Shown here: positions 11,461 through 21,972 of the stretch, one piece after another | How positions within the stretch are numbered: position 1 is the stretch's first letter | Layout of the letters: each line of letters starts with the position of its first letter | Assembly (NCBI GenBank): GCA_002049455.2 | Contig: KV918772.1 | Span: 434,001-498,000, forward strand | Direction of reading: 5' to 3' | DNA length: 64,000 bases | From: Porphyra umbilicalis | Lineage: Eukaryota > Rhodophyta > Bangiophyceae > Bangiales > Bangiaceae | The notes under the pieces: model-generated | The model's input: the letters and a program-made list of their open reading frames with translations, nothing else | Told to the model about the DNA's origin: nothing | The model's database searches: none | Made by a program: the position numbers and the translations under genes

Positions 11461-12786
11461 CCAGGACCCCGCCAGCGGTCACACGGTTCCTGGGGCCCAT
11501 CCGAATTTATTCCCTACGGCGCGCCTCGGTACCTCCTACGGGTCGGCGTAGGCGGGGTCCACCACTAAGATCCCGCCCTTGCGCAGCTGAGGGCGCACCG
11601 CCTGTTTCGGGCGCGCCGCGTGCCACGTTGGGCGCGCTGCTAGCGAGCCCTTCACCTGGCGCGCGGCCCGGCTGTACTGCAGAAGGGCCCACCCCAGCAT
11701 CGCGTCCGTCACCTGGCCCCAGTTAACCACCAGATCGTACCCTGGCCCACACAGCCCCGCGGAGGTCGGCCGGTCGGGGCGGGCCCGCCTGCCCGGTGTG
11801 CGCCGCCCCCGTCAGGTAGTATGCCGACACGGTGGCGTCCTGCACGCCGGGCCCGCGGCTCTCCCGCTACGCGGCCACGTCCCGCCCGCTGGTCCGCGCC
11901 GCGACGCGCCGCCCGGCCGGCCCGTCGTCCCGTCCCCGCCTTTGGCCGACCGCCGGCGCCCCGTCCTTCTCGCCCGCAGCGTTACCGCTCCCGCCGTCGG
12001 GGCCTCGCGGCGTCTCCGCCGGGGGGGGGGGGGTTCGGGGGCGGCTCGCGACGGGGTACCGAAAGGAGGGTCCCCCGTCGCCGGGGCGCCCGGCGTGGCC
12101 CCAAGTGGCGCGAGGTCGGGCGGCCCCACCACCGCAACGGCGAGCGCGGTACCCCGACGCGGGGGCGCTACGGCCGCCCCCGTGGCGGGGGCTCCCGCCG
12201 CAACTCCGGCCGACACGGGCAGCAGCGCCGACGGCGGCGGGGAGGACTGCCGGGGCGGCAGCGAGGGCCCCGCCCGAGGCGTGGTCGGGTCGGGCGCATC
12301 GCCCCGCTCGACGGCCACCGCCACAGCTCCCCGGGGCGGAGACGGCGGCGCCGTCGGCGCATCGCCGCGCTCGGCGGCCACCGCCACGGCTCCCCGAGCC
12401 GGGGACGGCAGCGCCGCATCCGGCAACCCCAAGGGCGGTAAGACCGGAGACACGGCGGTCGCAGCGGGAGTACGGGAACGCCCGAATGCCGGCGGCCCCG
12501 GCGGGAGCGTAGCGCGCGCGGGCGACCGACGGAAGGACATTGGCGGCGCCTCGCCCCTTCCGCGGCGCGGCGACGGGTGGGGGGACCCAGCGGGGGTGGG
12601 CTCCCGACGCGGCGGTGTCGGCGGGCCCTCCCCACCGCCGCCGCGCTGGCAATCACGGCCATCGAGGAGCGGCGCCGGCGGCGAGACCCACTTGCGGTCC
12701 CCACCGCCGCTGCCACTGGCATGCCCGTGACGGGGTGCATCATCCCGGCCACCCTCGGGCCCGTAACTGCCAGCCCCTTGGTTCCA

Positions 12787-13640
12787 CTAGCCGGTCTGGC
12801 CGCCCCCGCGGTAGTTACCGCCGTAATAGTCGTCCCCGCGGTCGTCACCGCCGCTGTAGCCGCCGCCAGGGTAGTCGTACCCGCGGCCGTCACCGACGCG
12901 GTAGCCGCCACCGCGGTAGTCGTACCCGCGGTCATCACCGCCTCGGTACCCGCCGCCGTGGCCGTCGTACCCGCGGTCGTCGCGGTATCCGCCGCCGTGG
13001 TACTCGCCACCGCCGCGGTTACAACCGCGGCCGCCGCCGTCGCCGCGGTGCTCGCCGCCGTAATCGTCGCCACGGTCGTCACCGCCGCAGTCTCCGCCAC
13101 TACGGTGGAAGTCCCTACCGTGGTAGCCCCGGTCGGCAGACGGGCCGCCAGTACGGCGGTCCCCGCACGTCCACCCGGCGTCCCCGGAGTGGTCGCCGGC
13201 TGCGCGCGGGTGCCACCCGCCGCCGTCGGCGGGAGCCGGGTCCCATCCGGCATCCGCACGGGGGAAGCCCCCGGCACCCGACGACCAACCACCGCGGCCG
13301 CCGCCGCCCGGTTGCCAACCGCCGCCGGGGCGCTGGCCGCCGGCCCCTTGGTCGCCGTGCCCGCCCGCGCCGCCGCCGGACGGGTAGTCGCGGCCCCCGG
13401 GGCCCCCGGCGGGCTCTGGAGGACTCCACCCTGCTGCCGCGTCGGCATTGGTGGGGTACCGTCGGCCACCGCCCTGGTCGGCACCGCCACGACCGCCGGG
13501 CGACACGGCGCCACCCTCGTCCGACGGACCGTCGGCGCTGCCCCCTTGGTCTGCGCTGCCTCCTTGGCCGAAACTGCCCCCTTGGGGCTCCGACCGAGGA
13601 GACCGCGGCGGCGCGACCCGTCCAACCCAGAGGGTTTGGC
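12787..13640 (-). other. Gly/Arg/Asp/Tyr-rich repeat region of element i
   Basis: One minus-strand frame reads short repeats of the form GGGYRGGDDRGYDYRGGGY. RGG/GGY repeats of this kind bind nucleic acid in many RNA-binding proteins and in the nucleic-acid-binding part of some gag proteins. The equivalent part of element iii (about 54850-54450) is also Gly/Arg/Asp-rich. A role as the nucleic-acid-binding part of the gag-like protein is an inference. The underlying DNA is a run of gtmgccgcc-like triplets, so composition alone could produce other open frames here. Confidence 0.5.
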
Positions 13641-15420
13641 GGACGCTGCCGGGTGTGTGGCACCGTATCCATCCCCGCCGATATCCACGTAGGGGAACTG
13701 CGGGGGCAAGTCCGCCTGAAGGGCAGCCTCCGTACACCCCAACCCGGTGGACGAGGACGCACAGGGCGTCACGCCCACCCAGTGGCGCTCGGCGCTCATC
13801 ATCGTGCCCCGTTGCGCGTCGAGGATGGTGGGGGGTTCCTTCCCCGGCGTCGAGTAGGGGAGGCGCTGGCGCACGAGACGCCACGGGACATGCGGCCACG
13901 CCGCCAGGATGAGGCGCAGCGTCGTGGCCCGCCGGTTGTCCACTTGGGCGAGGGTCACCGGCCCGAAGCGGGTGAGCGCCCACGTCGGAAAGGGCGGGGG
14001 GCGGAACAAGCGGCGGTCCCGCTCGTAGGCGGCGAGCACGGTGCTGACCATCGCGCACGCTGCCGCGAGCCGCGCCACGCTAAGGAGGGGGTCCCTCGTC
14101 GCCGTCGTAAAGCGGTACACACGATGGGTAAAGACCTGCGGCAGGAACCAAGGGAGCAGCCGCGGCGCGGCGAACACGGTGTCCCAGTCGGACGGGGCAG
14201 AGGGGAGGAGAAACGTGCGGTCGGTGGACTCACGCAGCGGCAGGCGCATCGCGCCATGGCCCGCGCGGGCCACCGGAGCGAGCCGCCCCATCAAGCGGGT
14301 GTCCCGCTCGTTGGCCCAGTCGTCCCCGGGGACCGGCACTGAGGAGAGGAGGGGCTGACGCCCCACCCAAACCTCCAACCCGACGCTCACGTCCCCACAC
14401 GTCGTCGCCCGCAGCTTCGGCAGCTGGCGCTGCAGCGCCACCAACCACGCAAATCCCGCGGCGCCGTCGACGCAAAACATCTCCGTGACGTCCAGCATCG
14501 GCTCCGGCAGGATCACGGCGACCTCATTCACCCGCAGAAGGCGGCGGAAGTACTCCTCGGCGAGCGGGTGGTCGATGGCGGCCAACGACTTCAAGACGTT
14601 CGGCGCGGCGGCCGCCGCCAGGTACCCGCCCGCCTCGCCGACGGCGAGCATGCGGGTCCACGCCGTGTCAGTGGCCGCCGCGTCGAAGGGCCCCGGCATG
14701 GCGCCCCCGGACGCGACCCGCACCGTCGGTCAAGGGCCCTCGCCGTCGCCGTCGCAGGCATCCGCGACCTCGATCGGCAACCCGATGGGAAGAGGAGCCG
14801 GGGCCGCCGGCGGCGGTAGCACGACCGCCGCTGGGACCGGGTCCCGCAGTCCCGGGAGTAGCGTCCGCAACGGCCGCGGCGTCGGCCGCAGATGGTCCCG
14901 GTCGGGGACCCGGGCCCATGTCGCGGTCCCGAGGAGGTTCTCAGAAAGCGCCGAGCGCGACCGACCCCCAGACGGCGCCGACGGCGTTGCCGGCGCGGCC
15001 CGCCCCGCCGACGCGGGGCCCCGCCCCGGCGGTCGGCCGCCTCCACGCCCGGCGGCCACCGCCGCCACGGACGACGCCCCACCGCCGGACGCTCCGCCGG
15101 GCGCCTCAGCCGCCGCGGCGCCCCCCGGCACGGGGGGGGGCGATGGTGGGCGCGACAGCGACAGTGCCTCCGCCGCCGTCGAGCGGGGGCACGGCCCCGC
15201 CATGGTTGACGTCCGCCGGGTCACAGCGCCTACCGCCTCCACCGCCGCCGCGGCAGCCCCCGGCACTGGGAGCCCGCCGGTGGCCGCGCCGGCCGATACC
15301 GCCGGCGCCACGACCATGGCTCGGGCGCGCCGCCCCTTCACCGTCCGCGTCACGGGTCCCGCGGGTAAGGCGGACCCCGCCATTCACCGCCGGGGACGGC
15401 GGTCACTCGGGAGGGGGTAA

Positions 15421-16007
15421 TGTAGCACCACCGGGACGGGGGGGGTGCTGGGAACCCCCGGCGGGGGCCGGGCGGGCGTGGCCTGCGCGTGACAAGCGGC
15501 GGGGCGGGCTTCACTGCCGCCACGCCCCGGCGGGAGGCGTCCCGGCGCCACGTGGGCAGTTGTCGGGGGCGCGGGCGCGCGGGCCACGCGCGAACGGCCA
15601 CCGGGGCGTCGCTGGGCGGGGCGGTTATGTGGCGCGCGCACGCCGCCGCGTGGCCACGCCCGGAGCCGCGACGCCAGGCAGGGGTGCCCGATCCCAATTC
15701 CTCCACGTTTCTACTTACCGCATTGGGGGACTTGTCTTGCATTGTATTTAGTGATATTGGTTGGTTGGCGGCGCAGGCCAATTTCCATTAGGGGAATTGG
15801 GCCCACGCAACTGTTTCCGCCCTTTAAGGACGAAGGGCGACGACGGTGGAAGGCACCGTCGTCGCCGGCAAGTAAACCGTGCCTTTTGTCTTGTACCTTT
15901 GACGGCCCCTCTTCCCGGATCGGGTGATCCTATAAGGGGCACGTTCTCAGGACGGCAGCGGTGGGATACTTCCCTCTTCGGGCCCGTGGCTACAGGGTTG
16001 TGCTACA
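15421..16007 (-). repeat. LTR copy B (5' LTR of element i)
   Basis: In plus coordinates the LTR starts TGTAGCAC (15421-15428) and ends GTGCTACA (16000-16007), a perfect 8-bp inverted terminal repeat with TG..CA ends. Length is 587 bp. It aligns with LTR A (473 bp) and LTR C (647 bp), best over the hairpin core at 15771-15863. Stem-loops: 15771-15808, 15818-15839 and 15839-15863 (GACGACGGTG / CACCGTCGTC, perfect). The element body starts at 15420 on the minus strand. The far side, from 16008, is an older gag-family copy into which this element inserted. Confidence 0.85.
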
Positions 16008-16612
16008 CTGGCAGCGCCGAGTGGGGGCAGCGCGCGGCGGTCCGCGAGGACGGGGCCGGCACGGCTCACGACGAGCGCTGGGACGCGACGTGGCGCGGCG
16101 ACCTCGCCGGAACTGTAGGTGACAGGCCCGGTCGCTGATGGGCGCCCGAGTCGGGCGGCGGCGCCTCTGCCCTCCGTCGCGACCGCGACGATCGCTGGGC
16201 GGGCAAGCCCGGCCGACGTGCCGACGTGCGGGACGACCGCGTGTGGCCGGCGGCCGGTCCGAGCGATGGCCGCCGCTTTATGGCCGCCAGCCGTGAAGAG
16301 CCCGCGTGGCCCCCCGACGTCGGCCAGGGCCGCGATGGCGGCGCTAGCAGCGGGTGCTACGGGTGGTCCAAAGGTTGCCCCGCCGGCGACGCCGCAACGC
16401 CCGCCGGTCCGCGCCCCGCGCCCTGAGATGCCGTCCCCGCCAACGACGGTCCCGCCATGGCGCCGATGGAGCTAGAGGTTGCCGGCCCTGCCGTGACCCC
16501 CGTTCCGGGGCAACCGAAAGTCGCCTACGATTGGTGGTTGTCCGCGTCGTGGACGCCCCCTACCCGTGTGACGGCCACGTAGTGGCGAGACTCGCTGACT
16601 TCCGGGCAGGTC

Positions 16613-17168
16613 GTCGCTGTTGAAACGCAGTGGGGATAGGGGATGGGGGACCACGGTGAAGTGGTTGAGTGGCTGGAGCTTGTGTGTATGTGTGCGAACG
16701 TGCTTTGTTGGTTTTCTCTCCGAAGCGCCCCGCTTCCCATCAAGGGCACTCCTTAAGTAGTCCAAGTCGGAGCACTCAAGCGCACCACGCAGCCCAAGCA
16801 GCTCGCCCGCGCACGCGCCCGCCCACACTCTAAATCAAACCGCTTACCAAATCAAAGCATCAGGGATCAAAGCAAAGCCCACGCAAATCAAAGCATCAGA
16901 AGCGCAAGAACAAAAAAATGTGAAATCGCAAAATTTTCACTCAAAATCGCACGGGTACAAATGTCGAATGCACCAGCGGTCACCAAACCGTGAGGAAGTC
17001 GCACGGGTAGCCTAGTGGGAAGTAAGGCACCCACTCTCATTAGGCGTGACCTTCGGGTCGCGTCCGGGAGTCGGGGCTTCGAACCCTGTCAATACCTGGT
17101 TTCTTGAAGTTTGCTTTTTACAGCAGCAGGGCATACAGCGGCGTTGCGCTTGAAGTACCAATAGTCGC
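16613..17168 (+). mobile_element. Solo-LTR-like insertion, copy 1 (TGTTG family)
   Basis: A 546-bp unit (16618-17163) begins TGTTGAAAC and ends near taccaata, flanked by a perfect 5-bp duplication, gtcgc, at 16613-16617 and 17164-17168. It is the reverse complement of 56617-57161, whose ends are TGTTGGAAC and GTTTCAACA. Length, TG-type ends, a short inverted terminal repeat and 5-bp target duplications fit a solo LTR, though no parent element is visible. It is A/T-richer than its neighbours and carries repeats of aaatcaaagcatcag. A tRNA-like pair of motifs lies inside (see separate entry). Confidence 0.75.
17009..17086 (+). other. tRNA-like A-box and B-box motifs inside the TGTTG repeat
   Basis: The sequence holds TAGCCTAGTGGG (A-box like) and, about 65 bp on, a GGTTCGAACCC-type B box, which is exact in the second copy (56.7 kb). 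The D-arm-like GCC...GGC is present, but the acceptor and T stems do not pair, so it does not fold as a functional tRNA. It may be a tRNA-derived remnant or a chance match to the palindromic B box. Confidence 0.35.
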
Positions 17169-17369
17169 CTTGTTTGGGTAAGACCCGTCCGTCAACTGGT
17201 CCGAGGTGGGGCCCTGCGAGGTCACCGCCGCTATGGTCGAGTACGCCCGCATCGGGCTCGCCGCCGACGTCCCCCCCTGCCTGATGTCCCAGCGAACGAG
17301 GCCGAAGCGGTTCCAGGCCGCCCTGCGGCGCGTCCTACGCAAGGCATGCCGCCCCGTTCACGTATAGAA

Positions 17370-17845
17370 GTATCGTCGTCACGACTGAGGGCATCGCCCT
17401 GGCCTTATAGGTGTGGCGCTTGGTCCGACGGCGCTAGGTCGTCGTCCGCCGTAGGATAAAGCCGCGGGCTTGCTCTTCGTACCACTCAGTGTCCGGTGCA
17501 AGTCGTTTCCCCGCCATTCCTTGGCCGCTGGACCGCATTCCCCCCCCCGCGACAGCCCAAAGGCCCAAAAACCCGAAAAAACCCCACCCCCCCCCCCGCC
17601 GTGCCCGGCCGCCGCGCCGACCCAAGGGGTCAGGCAAGGATGGCCGGGGGCGGCGCCGCGGCGCCGCCCGAGGCGGCGCCGCCGTCGGGAGCCGCGTCTT
17701 GCGAAACCGCTGGCGGCAGGTCGGCGGACGTGTGGGGCAGGCCCAAGCGCGCGGCGCTGCGCAAGTACACGCGCAGCGTCTCGTGCGGGGCGTCCGCGGC
17801 GACCATCCAGGTGGGCTGCGAGTACCCTGTCCAGTAGACTTGGAT
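17370..17845 (-). mobile_element. Ty3/gypsy tail fragment (gypsy G family)
   Basis: The minus strand contains a chromodomain-like end (VYWTGYSQPTWMVAADAP, ETLRVYLRSAARLGLPHT) and about 270 bp of downstream sequence ending at cctcagtcgtgacgac. The whole stretch matches the plus-strand sequence at 53320-53785 over its length. The same right-hand break, next to a gag-only element in both places, suggests a repeated arrangement. Broken fossil with only the 3' end present. Confidence 0.8.
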
Positions 17846-17849
17846 TCGG

Positions 17850-19426
17850 AGGGTCGTCGGCGGTCCTGCCCAGGCCATTTTTCTGGTTACTTCTTGGCGA
17901 TTTTCTGGTGACACACAACAACCAGAAGGCACCAGGAAATCACCAACGGGAGCCACTGTGAAACTGAGACGGTGGCACCAAGAAGTCACCAAATGACCGG
18001 ATGCACATCCGGCGTGGTCGGATAACAGCCCTAGTTATCGGCAAAATTTATGGAGCTAATATAATACCGCACTGTATTTATTTTCATTAACAAATTATGT
18101 ATTACTTTGTATGGATTTAATCACTTATCGACATTTGTGACAATTCATCCATGTATGACGCACTTGCAGTAAGTGCGTGAAGGGCTCAGACAAGCGGAAC
18201 CGACGAGCGCCAGACACGTCTCAGACAACTGCCGGACGCGGACAAACTTCGTGACAGGGAACTGGGTACCAGTGCAAGAGAGATCGCATCGCAAGGACAA
18301 GTGTAAACAGATTGAGCAGACAGTGGCCGGGTCTCGTGAAATGTCATGCGACGGAGCACAATGTAACGGGGGAATCGAGAGAGACCCGCGGAGACGCAAT
18401 GCAGCTCACTGGGCGGGGCAATGAAACGGGCCAGGAACGCGGGCATACATGGAAGCAGTGAGGGGACCAACAGTGAGCAGACCTCCTCGGGGCACGGGGG
18501 CAACAGTCCAGCGCCAGAGGCCAGTACCACGTAATCTGCGGCGGGGTCGTGACCGGGGCGAAGAAGCACGAACGGAAGAGACACGACCTAGGTCAGCACC
18601 TGGCGTTGCGATGCGCTTCCACAGAGAGCCCAGTGTTGTCCCGCTGCAGGACAGAGGCATGGCGCCGAGCACCCATGAGAGGTCCCGTAGACTCGCCGCC
18701 TGTACCGCGGACTGCGCAATATGGGCGTCCATACAACACCGCGGAGTGGACATGAGACCAGCACAGGAACAACGGAATGGGAATGAAAAGAAAATCACAC
18801 ACACAAAGGGAGGGAGAAGGTACGCATGACATACAACGGGACGCGTGAGCAAGAGGCCTGGTCGAGTGTGAACGGATGCTCCAGGCACACTCTACGCCAG
18901 GATCGCTCTCTCGGCTACAGGACCCCCCCACCCTTGCACCCCCGAAAACCAATATTGCCAGCGCCGCTCCTTCAGCACCCCACTGGCTCTGTTCAGCTCC
19001 CACTCATTGCTGCTCGCACCGGAACTCGCCGAGGCGCGCCGCAGCCCCAACATGCTCACCCCTCCATTCAAGGATTGCGAAGGCGCCGTGAGCCATCGCT
19101 GCGGATCCCCCCTGCCCCCCTCCCTCCTGCCAATGTTCCCGCACTCTGCCTGCTCGAAGACATACACTCAGGCGTCCACCACCCATTCCGCCTGGTGCCG
19201 CCTGCGCCACCACAGGAAGTCTCCTCCGCCACCTGGCTCGGCACATGACTGCATGCCGACAAGGTCGTCAGCAGCTCCGGGCCCCGTCGGGCTCGGAAAG
19301 GCGCGCTGACGTCGTACCGGCGCTACCGCCGCACATCGGCCCTGCCACAGGTCCGCGCACCGCCACGCCCTGAACCCCATCTTGCCGCTCGCCACCGGCA
19401 GCCCCCTCACCGCCAGCCGCGCTTCT
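17850..19426. other. No supported gene; includes an A/T-rich island
   Basis: I see no convincing coding region in this interval. The stretch 18041-18165 stands out as A/T-rich (gctaatataataccgcac, tatttattttcattaac) in a GC-rich window. The rest holds short overlapping frames with no recognisable motif. It lies downstream of the 3' end of the minus-strand gene that stops at 19427, so part may be its 3' untranslated region. Confidence 0.5.
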
Positions 19427-19987
19427 TCAGGTCGAACGACGGGCACGGCTCCGCGGTCGCCGGCCCCTGACGGCGACCTCACCCGTTGCTTCATCCGAGC
19501 TGTCGCCGCTCTCGTCGCCACAGGAGGGAGGGCCCACGCGCGGGCGCTTCGCACGCGCAGAGCGGAGCGAGCCACCAGGGACGGCATCGTCATTGAGCAG
19601 GTGCTGTCGCCGGCGCTGGGCTTTCTCGTCAGCGGACGTTGAGTCCTTCCCGTCGACCATGGCCGCCTCGTCGTCTGACTCCTCCTCGACGGTAGCGTCG
19701 TTCACCAGCTCCAAAACGGCACGGACCCGTTCGAGCCGCGCCTGCTCTTTTGCTGACGTACCTTGCGGGGCGGCCACGTCGAGGTTCTCCCGTTCTGCGA
19801 GCACCTCGCCGTCCTCGCCGACATCCAAGCGGAAGTACTTAGCCCAAACGCACCCCGGCCGCTTCGAGTCCTTGACGAGGAAGTCGAGCTCTCCCGCAAA
19901 GACCGCTCGGTGCGACTTATGGTGGGCCTGCTGGTCCTTCTGCACCTGCCTCGCGCCGAACGCCAAGTTCAGCAGCTCCATCAGGAT
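19427..19987 (-). CDS. Last exon of the split gene
   Basis: The exon begins after an acceptor reading ..cgctccaacacgcgcag|ATCCTG at 19988/19987, preceded by a pyrimidine-rich tract (tctttcccctttt). The 207-bp intron (19988-20194) has GT-AG ends and phase 0 on both sides, which supports the model. The exon encodes 186 residues: ILMELLNLAFGARQVQKDQQ, AVFAGELDFLVKDSKRPG, CVWAKYFRLDVGEDGEVLAE, an acidic stretch (EEESDDEAAMVDGKD) and a basic, Ser/Arg-rich tail (RGRRPRSRARRST). Unknown function; the tail resembles a nuclear localisation signal. Confidence 0.55.
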   Translation of the reverse strand: MLMELLNLAFGARQVQKDQQAHHKSHRAVFAGELDFLVKDSKRPGCVWAKYFRLDVGEDGEVLAERENLDVAAPQGTSAKEQARLERVRAVLELVNDATVEEESDDEAAMVDGKDSTSADEKAQRRRQHLLNDDAVPGGSLRSARAKRPRVGPPSCGDESGDSSDEATGEVAVRGRRPRSRARRST

Positions 19988-20194
19988 CTGCGCGTGTTGG
20001 AGCGCGATGTAAAAGGGGAAAGACGATGGAACTTGGCAATCGACAGTGGCCGGCCAAGACAGGCAGGAAAACAACGCGCACAGTACAGTCAAGACACGGG
20101 CGTCAGAATGCGTGAAAGAGCAAGCCACGGAATGTCAAGCGGACAGGAGTAGCCGAATCCCAAGTCACAGAGAATGATGATGGTCTAATCGCAC

Positions 20195-21389
20195 CTTGGC
20201 CGAGACCCACGCCACCTGGGCTCTCCAGGCAGGTAAGACGCTCCCATCGCCTTCGTCAGCAGAGGTAGCATCGTCGTTGTCTGCATCTGTCGCGTCTTCG
20301 GCGTCTCTGCGCTTGCTGACGATACTTTTGAAGACGCGAAAGGCCTCGATAAACCCCTTGCGGCCGCGCACAGTCATGAGGTAGCGCCGGCCATTGAGCC
20401 ACCACTCCGCCTTTGCCGCGTTAGAAGTAAGTGGCTGCGGCGGCTGGGCGTCTTCCTCGTTTCCTCCGTTGTTCACCACGGTATCAAAGGTCGCTCCCGC
20501 CATCCATGCCCTCGTCGTCGCCCGTCCGATGGCTTGGTGGAGGTTGGACCGCGCGCGGTAACAAATGCCGCGGACGAGATCGTTGTTGCGGACGCGTGCC
20601 TCTCGCGGCGGCTCAGCAGACACGTTCAGCTCGCCGTTGGTGCCGTTTGCAGCCGCCCGCGTCGGAGACGGCGAAGTGGCGCCATCGTTGCCTTCAGGTG
20701 GTGGCTGCGCCGTGGTAGGAGTAAGTGCCGGCGTGGACGGGTTGTTCTTCCGCCTGCCCGTCTTGCTCGGTAGGCGCTGGGCGAGCACCCATGTCGCCTG
20801 GGACGGCGAACACTCAAACGTCCGCTGCACCGCCTTGCGGAAAAGGATGGACACGTCGCCCTCGCCGTGGTACACGTCATCGGCAAAGGCCGGGCGGTGC
20901 ATGTAGTGTCGCACGCGGTCCCGCACATTGTGCCGCACAGCCGCCCGAAGAGCCAGCTTGTCCTCCGACGTCGCCGCGGCGGCCCATATCGGAGGAGCAA
21001 CGACACCAGTGCCGCTTGTGGCGGCACGCCGATGGTTGCCGCCTTCAGCTGAGTCCCGTAAAGTACCGTTGCTTGCGGCGTCTGTTGACGGACGGGCATC
21101 GACCCCAATCCCGGTGCCGACAAACTGTCGCGCGTCAGGGGGCCTTCCGCGTCCGTCGTCGTCTTGAAGATGGTCGGCAGACGCAGTGGAGCTTGCAGAG
21201 CGCCGCGGAAGGGACAAGCCCTCCTCGCGTGCTTCCAAGGCGGCCCCTGCTGGGGTTGGCGGCGACACCGTCGACCGCGCTCGAGGCCCCCTTCGGACAG
21301 GTACGCGCGCGCTCTTTGGCCTTTCCGGGCGTGCTCCAGAAAGGGCATCACCGTCTGGGATGTGCGATTCTTCACCGGGGTCCGTCATG
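20195..21389 (-). pseudogene. Middle block of the split gene
   Basis: About 398 codons from the insertion point to a splice donor. It starts SMTDPGEESHIPDGDALSG, is low-complexity to about 20990, then has a basic helical segment (VRHNVRDRVRHYMHRPAFAD) and FRKAVQRTFECSPSQATWV. Near the end are RGICYRARSNLHQAIGRAT and KAEWWLNGRRYLMTVRGRKG. The donor is AAG|GTGCGA at 20195/20194. Function unknown; the conserved-looking pairs of Trp and basic residues suggest a folded nucleic-acid-binding part, but that is inference. Confidence 0.55.
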
Positions 21390-21394
21390 CTGCC

Positions 21395-21815
21395 TGTTGA
21401 GCTCTGCTCGGGAATTCCATTGGAGCTATACTTACAAGGGGGCTCTTGGTGACTCAAGCTCGTGTACTTGTTGGCATTCCATTGTGTTTGACTTGTACTT
21501 GTTTGTACTTGATATGTGTATCTCTTGGTGAGCTCCCCCCTTCTCGTGGTGAGCTCGGGGGGGATTGTGCGTGGCGTGGTGACTGGATTGTGCGGCGGTG
21601 GGCGGCTTACCACCGGGGAGGCGCATGCTCCGCTTTGGGAGGTGCGCCGCAGGCCCTGCACACGCGGAGAGTGGAAGTGCCTGGGGGAGCACTGAGAGAG
21701 GGTCGTCTCTGGGACTGGCAGAGGGGTCGCCTGGGGTATATCAGGCGGTCCTAGTGGGCCCAAAGCCGCCATCCAAGTAAACCAACGCATCCACCTATCT
21801 ACCTCTCGCTTCACA
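21395..21815 (+). repeat. 5' LTR of copia D
   Basis: 421 bp, TGTTGAG...TTCACA, nearly identical to 26463-26883. It is followed by ggttattggcccagctg, in which the TGG a few bases in could be the primer-binding site. Confidence 0.93.
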
Positions 21816-21972
21816 GGTTATTGGCCCAGCTGTCGCTGGTGGTCATCGTCGTCTTCCCTGCGGTCGCTGGTCGGACGACGTTGCTCGGGTTGCGGTGTGT
21901 TCCGGCGTCGCGCGGGCTGATACCGCCGTCGACGTCGTCAGTGCGGTGCTTGGTCGCGCCGCTGTCGTCAAC

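Larger units (their letters stand above)
11536..16007 (-). mobile_element. Gag-only LTR element i, broken fossil
   Basis: On the minus strand a 587-bp LTR (16007-15421) is followed by a 37-nt leader and an ATG at 15383. The coding region runs to about 11536. Its parts, in order, are an Ala/Pro/Ser-rich N-terminal stretch (15383-14760), a globular region (about 14720-13690, with AWTRMLAVGEAGGYL and DVTEMFCVDGAAGFAWL), a long Gly/Arg/Asp/Tyr-rich repeat region (about 13640-12790) and a C-terminal domain near 11740-11540 (VNWGQVTDAML...LLQYSRAARQV). The order and both conserved regions recur in element iii (54.0-57.2 kb). I see no protease, reverse transcriptase or integrase, so it looks non-autonomous, like terminal-repeat elements that carry only gag. 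It has several breaks. No 3' LTR was found. Confidence 0.65.
16008..17372 (+). mobile_element. Gag-only family member ii, C-terminal half, broken
   Basis: From 16008 the plus strand matches element iii closely (AEWGQRAAVREDGAG, then DERWDATWRGD), through a Gly/Arg-rich stretch, to the conserved C-terminal domain (17180-17365: DPSVNWSEVGP, MVEYARIGLAADVPPC, ALRRVLRKACRPVHV). It is interrupted at 16618-17163 by a solo-LTR-like insertion, which is excluded from the match. Its upstream part is missing because element i sits on that side. Its right end abuts a gypsy tail. It is a broken fossil, older than both insertions. Confidence 0.75.

Noticed and set aside
12168-14723. The whole 851-codon minus frame as one protein
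   Set aside because: The first 340 or so residues fit the family, but the remainder turns into Ala/Thr/Arg runs while another frame carries the Gly/Arg/Tyr repeats; only the region-level description is supported.
14730-15383. A free-standing host gene upstream of element i
   Set aside because: It begins 37 nt after an LTR with perfect inverted ends and in the same sense, so it is the N-terminal part of the element.
17000-17095. A functional tRNA gene
   Set aside because: A- and B-box-like motifs are present but the acceptor and T stems do not pair and the spacing is too long for the loops seen.
18406-18888. A secreted or membrane protein on the minus strand (hydrophobic run near 18790)
   Set aside because: No start context, no homology I recognise, and frequent Cys and Trp typical of a chance frame.
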